NCBI GenBank assembly: GCA_964613425.1
Contig: CAZTHC010000052.1
Span: 1 to 7,752 of the forward strand
Length of the DNA: 7,752 bases
From: CAZTHC01 sp964613425
GTDB lineage: Bacteria > Bacillota > Clostridia > TANB77 > CAG-508
Reading direction: 5' to 3'
Part shown: positions 1-4,894 of the stretch, in pieces
Layout: each line of letters begins with the position of its first letter
Position numbering within the stretch: the stretch's first letter is position 1
The notes under the pieces: generated by a model
Databases searched by the model: none
Seen by the model: the letters and a program-made list of their open reading frames with translations, nothing else
What the model was told of the DNA's origin: nothing
Made by a program: the position numbers and the translations under genes

Positions 1-132
1 ATACGAGATATTATAGAATGGTATAGCTGGAAAATGCTTAAAGATAGCGGTGGGGGTTTCAATTATAATATATATGAATTTTTCCTACCTCGTTCTGCGC
101 AAAATCTACATTTTGTGCAATGTTTAATTTAA
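1..132 (+). CDS. possible 3' end of an unidentified plus-strand gene (partial, doubtful)
   Basis: Frame 1 is open from the window edge for 43 codons and ends at TAA (130-132). The visible product ends with residues SAQNLHFVQCLI; I recognise no family in it. It would be the only plus-strand gene here and would converge on tyrS. Its last third runs through the hairpin at 97-118, so the peptide there may only be a shadow of that structure. The tyrS terminator at 185-220 could serve both strands, although its plus-strand T-run is poor. An open frame of this length at a window edge is not strong evidence. The competing minus-strand reading at 59-150 has the better ribosome binding site. Confidence 0.2.
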   Translation: MRDIIEWYSWKMLKDSGGGFNYNIYEFFLPRSAQNLHFVQCLI

Positions 133-150
133 CCAAAAACATCTTTTCAT
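59..150 (-). other. tiny minus-strand frame(s) behind a very strong ribosome binding site; possible broken small gene
   Basis: On the minus strand AAAAGGAGGG (159-168) lies 8 nt before an ATG at 148-150, an ideal Shine-Dalgarno arrangement. That frame, however, encodes only MKRCFWLN and stops at 124-126. A second ATG at 140-142, in another frame, opens a 27-codon frame ending at 59-61 (begins MFLVKLNIAQN). One extra A in the A-run just after the first ATG would join the two into a 30-residue product beginning MKKMFLVKLN. This could be a small gene with a homopolymer frameshift (real or assembly error), a leader peptide, or chance. It begins only about 35 nt past the tyrS terminator and no separate promoter is evident. 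No function can be assigned. Confidence 0.25.
97..118. repeat. hairpin-forming inverted repeat at the left edge
   Basis: Arms GCGCAAAAT (97-105) and ATTTTGTGC (110-118) pair over 9 positions with a single G-T (G-U in RNA) pair and a 4-nt loop CTAC. Neither strand has a T-run after it, so it is not a convincing terminator. The wobble pair suggests an RNA-level structure more than a protein-binding palindrome, but this is inference. It overlaps both candidate small frames here. Confidence 0.5.
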
Positions 151-184
151 TACGCTCTCCCTCCTTTTATTGCATTTTACATAT

Positions 185-220
185 AAAAAAACAATTACCA
201 AATATTTTGATAATTGTTTT
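185..220 (-). terminator. Rho-independent terminator of tyrS
   Basis: Perfect 10-bp arms AAAACAATTA (188-197) and TAATTGTTTT (211-220) enclose a further 4-bp stem (CAAA/TTTG) with a 3-nt loop, separated by one C-A mismatch. On the minus strand the hairpin is followed by a run of seven T (complement of A185-A191). It lies 9 nt after the tyrS stop codon, as expected for the end of that transcript. Confidence 0.85.
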
Positions 221-229
221 AAATATTAT

Positions 230-1426
230 TTATTTAACTATTTTATAGTAATTTCCTTTTCCTATTTGAATTATTGTATTGTTTTCTATATTTGTAATAT
301 TTCTAAAATCAGTTATTTTTTCATCATTAATTTTTACTCCACCTTGTTCAAATAATCTTTTTATATCTGATTTTGATTTATATTTTCCAGTTAATAATAT
401 TGCATCTAAAATGTTTTGTCCTTCAGAAATTTTTATTTCAGGCATATCTTCTGGCGCTTTTTGTTCTGTAAATGCAGTTATAAAGTATTCTTGAGCACTA
501 TTTGCCTCTTCCCTAGAATGATATAATGTAGTAATTTCATTTGCTAATTCTAATTTAATATTACGTGGATTTTCTCCATTTGATATTCTTTGTCTAATTT
601 TTTCAACTTCATCTGGATGCACATCTGTACATAAATCATAATACTTAATTATCATATTATCTGGTATTTTCATTACTTTTGTAAAAATTGTGTTTGCATC
701 TTCATTTATTCCGATATAGTTTCCTAAGCTTTTACTCATTTTCTCAACGCCATCAATACCTTCTAAAAGTGGCATAAATAGTGTTATTTGAGGTTCTTGT
801 CCAAAATCTTTTTGTATATTTCTTCCCATTAAAACATTAAATGTTTGGTCTGTTCCACCTAATTCTAAATCTGCTTTAATCGCAACAGAATCATATGCTT
901 GCATTAATGGGTAAAAGAATTCATGTACAGAAATACTTTGGTTATTTTCATATCTGTTTTTGAAATCATCTCTTTCTAACATTCTAGCAACTGTGCATTT
1001 CGCACATAATTCAATAACATCTTTGAAATTCATTTTTGCTAACCATTCGCTATTAAATCTTACTGTCGTTTTTTCAGGATTTAATATTTTAAATATTTGT
1101 TTAACATATGTTTGAGCATTTTCTTCTACTTGTTCTTTGGTTAACTGTTTTCTAGTTTTAGATTTACCAGTAGGGTCTCCTATCATACCAGTAAAATCTC
1201 CTATAATAATTACAGCTTCATGTCCTAAATCTTGTAATTGTTTAATTTTTCTTAAAATAACAGCATGTCCTAAATGTATATCTGGAGCTGAAGGGTCTAA
1301 ACCTAATTTAACTCTAATAGGTCTATTTTCTTTATCTATACTCTTTAATTTTTCTCTAATATCTTTTTCATCTGTGTGTGCAGCTGCACCTTTTAGCATG
1401 AATTTTATTGTTTCGTCTATATTCAT
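230..1426 (-). CDS. tyrS: tyrosyl-tRNA synthetase (TyrRS, TyrZ-like type)
   Basis: A cytosolic class I aminoacyl-tRNA synthetase that activates tyrosine with ATP and loads it on tRNA-Tyr. The product has 398 residues, normal for the family. The catalytic Rossmann domain carries the HIGH-type signature HLGH at 51-54, after KLGLDPSAPDI, and the class signature KMSKS at 229-233; GGTDQ at 190-194 is the usual binding-pocket segment. Residues about 335-397 form the C-terminal S4-type RNA-binding domain. The KLGLDPSAPDIHLGH wording is that of the TyrZ-like branch, not the E. coli TyrS branch (family knowledge). The ATG start follows AAAGGAGAG by 6 nt, and no earlier start precedes the signature region. 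The gene has its own promoter in the 77-nt spacer after dpaB and a terminator behind it, so it is probably monocistronic. No T-box leader is present. Confidence 0.97.
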   Translation of the reverse strand: MNIDETIKFMLKGAAAHTDEKDIREKLKSIDKENRPIRVKLGLDPSAPDIHLGHAVILRKIKQLQDLGHEAVIIIGDFTGMIGDPTGKSKTRKQLTKEQVEENAQTYVKQIFKILNPEKTTVRFNSEWLAKMNFKDVIELCAKCTVARMLERDDFKNRYENNQSISVHEFFYPLMQAYDSVAIKADLELGGTDQTFNVLMGRNIQKDFGQEPQITLFMPLLEGIDGVEKMSKSLGNYIGINEDANTIFTKVMKIPDNMIIKYYDLCTDVHPDEVEKIRQRISNGENPRNIKLELANEITTLYHSREEANSAQEYFITAFTEQKAPEDMPEIKISEGQNILDAILLTGKYKSKSDIKRLFEQGGVKINDEKITDFRNITNIENNTIIQIGKGNYYKIVK

Positions 1427-1441
1427 TGTAATCTCTCCTTT

Positions 1442-1480
1442 AAAAAATAATCATTAATATTATAGCACATATTAATGATT
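1442..1480 (-). terminator. palindrome acting as possible dpaB terminator (overlaps tyrS promoter)
   Basis: A perfect 12-bp inverted repeat, AATCATTAATAT (1449-1460) and ATATTAATGATT (1469-1480), has an 8-nt loop. Reading the minus strand it is followed by ATTTTTTA (six T from 1442-1447), so it resembles an intrinsic terminator 23 nt after the dpaB stop. The stem has only one G-C pair per arm, so termination may be weak. The same palindrome contains the tyrS -10 box, so it could instead be an operator. Confidence 0.5.
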
Positions 1481-1487
1481 ATACCAA
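1459..1487 (-). promoter_or_regulatory. sigma-A promoter of tyrS with extended -10
   Basis: On the minus strand TTGGTA (1482-1487) is followed after exactly 17 nt by a perfect TATAAT (1459-1464), preceded by TGC, i.e. an extended -10 (TGn). The predicted start near 1452 gives a leader of about 26 nt containing only the ribosome binding site. The -10 lies partly in the loop and partly in one arm of the 12-bp palindrome at 1449-1480. Confidence 0.75.
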
Positions 1488-1503
1488 GAAAAATTATTAA
1501 ATT

Positions 1504-2082
1504 TTATAATAAAATTGGTTGAATTTGTTTATCTTCCAAAGCTTCTTCCAAAGTTTTTTGTATATAATTAGAATCAAAAACTAAAGAACGCGGTTTTGTA
1601 ATTGGATTATCTTGTCTGAATGGTATAAAAAATACGTGATTTCTATTTAATAATTTTCCAATGTTTTCTGCACTTCCACTTAATCCATCATTTGTAGAAA
1701 TTCCTAAAACCAAATTATTTTCATTACGAAGATGAGATTTTGCAGCCATTAGTACAGGAGTATCTGTTATTCCATTTGCAAGTTTTGCTAAAGTATTGCC
1801 ACTGCATGGAGCTATAATCATAATATCTGTAATTCTTTTGGGGCCAATAGGCTCTGCTTCTTGTATAGTTGAAATGATTTTTCTATTTGTTATTTTCTCA
1901 ATTTCATCTATAAAATCTTTTGCTTTTCCAAATTTAGTATCCAATTTATAAGAACTATATGACATTATTGGTATAATTTCTACTCCTTGCTGAACTAATT
2001 CTTTTATTTTTGGTATTACAACTTTATAAGTACAAAAAGAACCAGTAAGAGCAAAACCAATTTTTTTTCCATTTAATTGCAT
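1504..2082 (-). CDS. dpaB: dipicolinate synthase subunit B (SpoVFB/DpaB)
   Basis: The flavoprotein-fold subunit of dipicolinate synthase, which with DpaA converts the lysine-pathway intermediate dihydroxytetrahydrodipicolinate to dipicolinic acid in the mother cell; the product accumulates with calcium in the spore core. The 192-residue product is close to the usual length of about 200. It opens with LNGKKIGFALTGSFCTYK (residues 3-20), the phosphate-loop region of the family, and has the signature APCSGNTLAKLANG at 91-104 followed by TDTPVLMAAKSHLR (107-120). I chose the ATG at 2080-2082 because it lies 8 nt from the AGGAGG core; an ATG two codons earlier is only 2 nt from it. The frame stays open upstream into the assembly gap, so any longer product joined to the phosphatase is an artefact. 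Its partner dpaA is not visible and probably lies in the gap. tyrS follows with its own promoter. Confidence 0.95.
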   Translation of the reverse strand: MQLNGKKIGFALTGSFCTYKVVIPKIKELVQQGVEIIPIMSYSSYKLDTKFGKAKDFIDEIEKITNRKIISTIQEAEPIGPKRITDIMIIAPCSGNTLAKLANGITDTPVLMAAKSHLRNENNLVLGISTNDGLSGSAENIGKLLNRNHVFFIPFRQDNPITKPRSLVFDSNYIQKTLEEALEDKQIQPILL

Positions 2083-2090
2083 CAACATAA

Positions 2091-2100
2091 CCTCCTCCCT
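2091..2100 (-). promoter_or_regulatory. dpaB ribosome binding site that decides the start
   Basis: AGGGAGGAGG on the minus strand is a near-perfect anti-16S match. The AGGAGG core is 8 nt from the ATG at 2080-2082 but only 2 nt from the ATG at 2086-2088, favouring the inner start (MQLNGKK). Confidence 0.75.
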
Positions 2101-2102
2101 TA

Positions 2103-2131
2103 TATTGTATGAAGTTATGTTAATTTGTGTG
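2103..2131 (-). promoter_or_regulatory. sigma-K-like promoter match before dpaB
   Basis: On the minus strand CACA (2128-2131), 16 nt, then CATACAATA (2103-2111) fits the published sigma-K pattern mACm-N16-CATAnnnTA exactly. In B. subtilis the spoVF genes are transcribed in the mother cell under sigma-K, so the match suits the gene. Against it: the predicted start would fall inside the ribosome binding site, leaving almost no leader, and the main promoter is normally upstream of dpaA. A chance match in AT-rich DNA is possible. Confidence 0.3.
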
Positions 2132-2139
2132 GCAATTAT

Positions 2140-2239
2140 NNNNNNNNNNNNNNNNNNNNNNNNNNNNNNNNNNNNNNNNNNNNNNNNNNNNNNNNNNNNN
2201 NNNNNNNNNNNNNNNNNNNNNNNNNNNNNNNNNNNNNNN
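2140..2239. other. assembly gap (100 N, true length unknown)
   Basis: Exactly 100 N, the conventional filler for a scaffold gap of unknown size. It cuts the 3' end of the PHP phosphatase gene (about 70-80 codons missing by comparison with the family length of about 245-255) and everything between it and dpaB, probably including dpaA. Frame continuity across it has no meaning. Confidence 0.98.
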
Positions 2240-2760
2240 TTTTGCGCAGATTTTCCATAAAAGCCAATAATACTTGCATAATTAGATTGCATTAAAGCTC
2301 CCATTTCTAATAGTTCTAATAAAGTATTAGGATCTTCTTGTACAAAAGAATATCTTTCAGGATGTGCTATTATAGGTATTAAATGTAATGATAAAATATC
2401 ATAAATTATATCTTTAAGACGTGTTATTTTTTGATTTAAAGGTAATTCTATTAACACATACTTAGATTTATTTAATGTTTGCACATTTCCGTTTATTAAT
2501 AAACTTTTAATTTCAGGAATTACAAAAATCTCTGCACCAGAATATAATTTAACTCCTAAATTATATTCATCTAATTTTGCTCTTAATAAATCCCTTTCTT
2601 CTGGGGTTGAAATATAATTATCATTATGAATATAATGAGATGTTAAAAATATTCCTTTAAATCCAGCTTTTTTTGCTTCATTAATTAATGCAATTGATTC
2701 TTCTAAAGATGCTGATCCATCGTCTACACATGGAATAATATGTGAATGTAAATCTATCAT
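2240..2760 (-). CDS. cpsB: CpsB/CapC-type PHP tyrosine-protein phosphatase (3' end lost in gap)
   Basis: A manganese-dependent phosphotyrosine phosphatase of the PHP superfamily that dephosphorylates the partner kinase CpsD and so controls capsule or exopolysaccharide synthesis. The visible 173 residues carry family hallmarks: MIDLHSHIIPCVDDGS at the N-terminus (metal ligands H5 and H7), TSHY with H42, GAEIF with E77, and IIAHPER with H133. The last metal-site motif (SDAH in relatives) should lie in the missing C-terminal third. The ATG at 2758-2760 is 8 nt after AGGAGG; an in-frame GTG at 2767-2769 overlaps that site and is rejected. The gene follows cpsD by 24 nt, so the two are probably co-transcribed. 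What lies downstream is hidden. Family assignment is secure; the substrate is inferred from context. Confidence 0.93.
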
Positions 2761-2768
2761 ACTATGCA

Positions 2769-2774
2769 CCTCCT
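2769..2774 (-). promoter_or_regulatory. cpsB ribosome binding site that decides the start
   Basis: AGGAGG on the minus strand is 8 nt from the ATG at 2758-2760. The upstream in-frame GTG (2767-2769) shares a base with it and cannot be used with it, so the protein starts MIDLHSH. Confidence 0.85.
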
Positions 2775-2784
2775 ATAATAATTC

Positions 2785-3615
2785 TTAATCTTCTGAAGTA
2801 TAATCTTCTAATCTTTTTGATTTTAAATCCTTTTTATCTTCCTTTGGTTTTAATGCTTGTACTTCTTCTGATATAACTTTTTTTACGAAATTTTCTTTCT
2901 TGTTAGGCATATTGCTACTAACATTACCATAATAATATTGTTTAGAATATTCTTTTTCTGTTAGTTTAACTTTATTTAATACTATTCCTCCAAGTTTTCC
3001 ACCAACATTTTCTATAGACTTAACAATTTTCTTTAGGTCATCCATTTTTGTTTGTTTGTGTGCTGTGACAATAATTGTATTATCTACCATCCTTGATAAG
3101 ATTACAGCATCTGTAACTAATGCACTTGGTGTTCCGTCAAATATTATAATATCACACATTCTCTTTAATTCTTCTATTAAAACTGCCATTTTGTTAGAAA
3201 TAATTAATTCTGATGGGTTTGGTGGTACATTTCCTGCTGGTATTACAAATAAATTTGGTACTTCTGTTTCTTGTATATAATTTATTATTTTAGAGTATTT
3301 ATCTGTAGATTCGTCTTCAGTTACTCCAGATAAATAATTAGATAATCCAGGTTTTGGAGCTATGCCAAATATAGTAAATAATCTACCTTTTCTCATATCT
3401 GCATCTATCAAAACAACTCTTTTTCCAGCTTGAGCGAAAGTAACAGCTAGATTTGAAGAAACCCAACTTTTTCCTTCTTCTGGCATTGTACTTGTTATTA
3501 ATAATGTTTTTAATCCTTTTTCTGTACCCATAAATTGTATATTTGTTCTTAATGTTCTAAAAATTTCTGAAACTGGATCTTTTGGAGCTCTTGCAGCAAT
3601 AACTTCTTTTTTCAT
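2785..3615 (-). CDS. cpsD: CpsD/CapB-type bacterial tyrosine autokinase (BY-kinase)
   Basis: A cytosolic P-loop tyrosine kinase that works at the membrane with the Wzz-type activator encoded just upstream to control polysaccharide chain length and export. The 276-residue product begins with the usual DPVSEIFRTLRTNIQF segment (13-28). Walker A is TSTMPEEGKSWV (41-52, K49 and S50), Walker A' is LIDADMRKGR (69-78), and Walker B is IIIFDGTPSALVTDA (156-170). Relatives usually read DTPP at the last motif; here it is DGTP. The autophosphorylation cluster near the C-terminus has Y223, Y227, Y228 and Y229, with another tyrosine at 272, followed by a highly charged tail. The ATG overlaps the activator's stop by one base (TAATG), and its ribosome binding site lies inside the activator's last codons, so the two are probably translationally coupled. 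cpsB follows 24 nt later. Confidence 0.95.
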   Translation of the reverse strand: MKKEVIAARAPKDPVSEIFRTLRTNIQFMGTEKGLKTLLITSTMPEEGKSWVSSNLAVTFAQAGKRVVLIDADMRKGRLFTIFGIAPKPGLSNYLSGVTEDESTDKYSKIINYIQETEVPNLFVIPAGNVPPNPSELIISNKMAVLIEELKRMCDIIIFDGTPSALVTDAVILSRMVDNTIIVTAHKQTKMDDLKKIVKSIENVGGKLGGIVLNKVKLTEKEYSKQYYYGNVSSNMPNKKENFVKKVISEEVQALKPKEDKKDLKSKRLEDYTSED

Positions 3616-4313
3616 TATTTTTTACCTCCTTTTTTAGGATTACTTTCACAAATAGGAATACTTACTAATACTGTTTTTCCAACAGCCTTTTCAATATCCT
3701 CTGCTGTTTTTACAGTTGTATCAAACATATAAATAATAAATATATATGCTAATGAAACTACAACTCCTATAAGAGCAAAAATAATTATATCTTTAGTATG
3801 ATTTATATTATATGGTGTTTTTGGTTGTTCTGCTGAATCTACAACGTTAACGTTATCTATTTTATATAAGTCTTTTACTTCTTTTCCGAATACATTTGCT
3901 ATTTCATTAGCAATTCTTGTAGATAACAAAGAATCTTTAGTTACAACGTCAATTCTAATTATTTCTGTATTTTTTACAGATGTAACTGTTATAGATCCTT
4001 TCAATTGACCTTCTGTTAATTTAATATCTAAATTATTAATTACTTGTCTTAAAATTCTATTACTTTTAATAAGTTCACTATATGTAGCAACTAATTTTTG
4101 ATTAAGGTTTACATCTGTTTGTGTTGTTGCTGAACTTGTTGCTTCTGATGATGAATTTGCTAATAATAAAGTTGTAGATGCCTTATATTTAGGTGTTACA
4201 AAAAACATTGTATACACAACCCCAATAAGCATAAAAACTAAAATAATTAAAATCATATGATTCTTTTTATGCCATATTACATTAAAAATTTCTTTTAAAT
4301 CTAATTCTTCCAT
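3615..4313 (-). CDS. cpsC: Wzz/CpsC/CapA-type polysaccharide co-polymerase and kinase activator
   Basis: A membrane protein of the chain-length-determinant family; in Firmicutes the activator is a separate protein whose cytosolic tail stimulates the CpsD kinase. The 232-residue product has an N-terminal cytosolic stretch (ELDLKEIFNVIWHKK), a first membrane span at about 20-39, and an extracytoplasmic region with a Ser/Thr-rich segment (SSSEATSSATTQT, 54-66) and helical parts. A proline-containing motif EQPKTPYNIN (162-171) precedes the second span at about 175-197. The cytosolic tail of about 35 residues ends KKGGKK. I start at ATG 4311-4313, 5 nt after GGAGG; the in-frame TTG at 4325 lies within TTGGAGG and is rejected. 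It is the first gene of the module, with its own promoter upstream. The polymer it acts on is not known, as no glycosyltransferase is visible. Confidence 0.93.
   Translation of the reverse strand: MEELDLKEIFNVIWHKKNHMILIILVFMLIGVVYTMFFVTPKYKASTTLLLANSSSEATSSATTQTDVNLNQKLVATYSELIKSNRILRQVINNLDIKLTEGQLKGSITVTSVKNTEIIRIDVVTKDSLLSTRIANEIANVFGKEVKDLYKIDNVNVVDSAEQPKTPYNINHTKDIIIFALIGVVVSLAYIFIIYMFDTTVKTAEDIEKAVGKTVLVSIPICESNPKKGGKK
3625..3630 (-). promoter_or_regulatory. cpsD ribosome binding site inside cpsC
   Basis: AGGAGG on the minus strand lies within the last codons of cpsC, where it encodes part of the KGGK tail, and is 9 nt before the cpsD ATG. With the TAATG overlap this points to coupled translation of activator and kinase. 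Confidence 0.8.
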
Positions 4314-4318
4314 TTTTT

Positions 4319-4323
4319 CCTCC
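4319..4323 (-). promoter_or_regulatory. cpsC ribosome binding site that decides the start
   Basis: GGAGG on the minus strand, 5 nt before the ATG at 4311-4313. It overlaps the alternative TTG start at 4323-4325, so the protein begins MEELDLKE and not four residues earlier. Confidence 0.75.
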
Positions 4324-4347
4324 AAAATTTATATCTTTTGCATATTT

Positions 4348-4373
4348 AATATTATATATGTAAATATAATATT
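4348..4373. repeat. perfect inverted repeat overlapping the cps promoter
   Basis: Arms AATATTATAT (4348-4357) and ATATAATATT (4364-4373) are perfect 10-bp complements with a 6-nt loop. It covers the -10 box and most of the spacer of the promoter, the position of a possible operator. It is made of A and T only, so chance is a serious alternative. Confidence 0.35.
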
Positions 4374-4380
4374 TTTGCAA
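4351..4380 (-). promoter_or_regulatory. sigma-A promoter of the cpsC-cpsD-cpsB operon
   Basis: On the minus strand TTGCAA (4375-4380, 4 of 6 to consensus), an 18-nt spacer, then a perfect TATAAT (4351-4356). The predicted start near 4344 gives a leader of about 30 nt before the cpsC ATG. The 126-nt spacer between the VanZ-like gene and cpsC holds no gene or tRNA; this promoter and AT-rich filler are all I see. Confidence 0.65.
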
Positions 4381-4416
4381 TACATTTCAAAATATTTATC
4401 TATATTTTTTCAATTT

Positions 4417-4443
4417 AAAATAATTAACAAATTCATTAATTAT
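4417..4443 (-). terminator. weak AT-only hairpin at the end of the VanZ-like gene
   Basis: ATAATTAA (4420-4427) and TTAATTAT (4436-4443) can pair over 8 bp with an 8-nt loop, followed on the minus strand by only three T. The upper arm includes the stop codon. It has no G-C pair, so it would be a poor terminator, and read-through from argS into the cps genes is plausible. Confidence 0.25.
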
Positions 4444-4892
4444 AAAAAAGCTATAATACCTGTAAATACACCTGTTGTATCTATTATCATATCTAATATT
4501 TCACAGCTTCTTCCTGGTACAAAATATTGATGAATTTCATCTGTAATTGAGTACCCACCACCTATTATTATAGACAAAATTATACTGTTTTTGTAATTTT
4601 TATTTCTTACTTTTAGGCTAAAAGCTATTAAAAGTCCTCCTAGAGCATACATTGAATAATGTGCTATTTTTCTAATTAAAGGTGACCAATCTTCTATTAA
4701 TTTTGTTTTTTCTTCTATTGGTAATTTTGCATTGTTTGGATTCAAATTTAATATAAATTCAATAACAGAAGAACTTGTACCGCTTGAATCATCTGCAACT
4801 TGAGATGAAAAATAGAAAACTGTACTCATCCAAAATAATACTAATATTACACTAATAATTTTTAATAATTCTATTTTCTTTGTTTTAATCAT
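4440..4892 (-). CDS. VanZ-like family membrane protein
   Basis: A small integral membrane protein of the VanZ-like family, mostly of unknown function; VanZ itself gives low-level teicoplanin resistance, but most family members are not resistance genes. The 150 residues have about four membrane spans (roughly 10-30, 76-94, 102-118, 133-149). Family motifs are visible: FYFSSQ at 26-31, RKIAHYSMYALGG at 74-86 and DEIHQYFVPGRS at 118-129, followed by D134 and D138 at the start of the last span. It begins 2 nt after the argS stop, with only a weak purine stretch (AGAAAG, inside argS) as ribosome binding site, so translation is probably coupled to argS. A cps promoter follows it. No link to glycopeptide resistance can be drawn from the context; a cell-envelope role is only a guess. 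Confidence 0.88.
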   Translation of the reverse strand: MIKTKKIELLKIISVILVLFWMSTVFYFSSQVADDSSGTSSSVIEFILNLNPNNAKLPIEEKTKLIEDWSPLIRKIAHYSMYALGGLLIAFSLKVRNKNYKNSIILSIIIGGGYSITDEIHQYFVPGRSCEILDMIIDTTGVFTGIIAFL

Positions 4893-4894
4893 AA

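Larger units (their letters stand above)
2089..2139 (-). other. possible 3' tail of dpaA, or untranslated dpaB leader
   Basis: Between the gap and dpaB, one minus-strand frame is open throughout (IIATQINITSYN, then codons of the ribosome binding site) and is the same frame as dpaB. The other two frames stop within this stretch. The IIATQIN segment would suit the end of a DpaA-type protein, whose gene normally sits directly upstream, but 13 codons are too few to prove it. A dpaA ending in another frame is equally possible. Confidence 0.25.

Noticed and set aside
1..60. End of an insertion sequence or CRISPR array at the left edge.
   Set aside because: No direct repeats, terminal inverted repeats or transposase residues are visible; only a single hairpin is found nearby.
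94..104. The word TCTGCGCAAAA occurs at the left edge (plus strand) and again at the gap edge (minus strand, 2240-2250), hinting at a dispersed repeat that broke the assembly.
   Set aside because: The gap-edge copy encodes GKSAQ, part of the expected phosphatase sequence, and a shared 11-mer is not remarkable in a window this size.
1137..1457. Plus-strand open frame of about 100 codons opposite the tyrS 5' half.
   Set aside because: It is antisense to the well-conserved TyrRS catalytic domain, has no ribosome binding site and no family resemblance. The other plus-strand frames opposite cpsD, argS and the Ig-domain gene fail in the same way.
4323..4325. TTG start adding four residues to CpsC.
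   Set aside because: It overlaps the Shine-Dalgarno that serves the ATG at 4311-4313.
4440..4892. Glycopeptide (teicoplanin) resistance gene vanZ.
   Set aside because: VanZ-like proteins are widespread without resistance, and no vanR/S/H/A/X-type gene is nearby.
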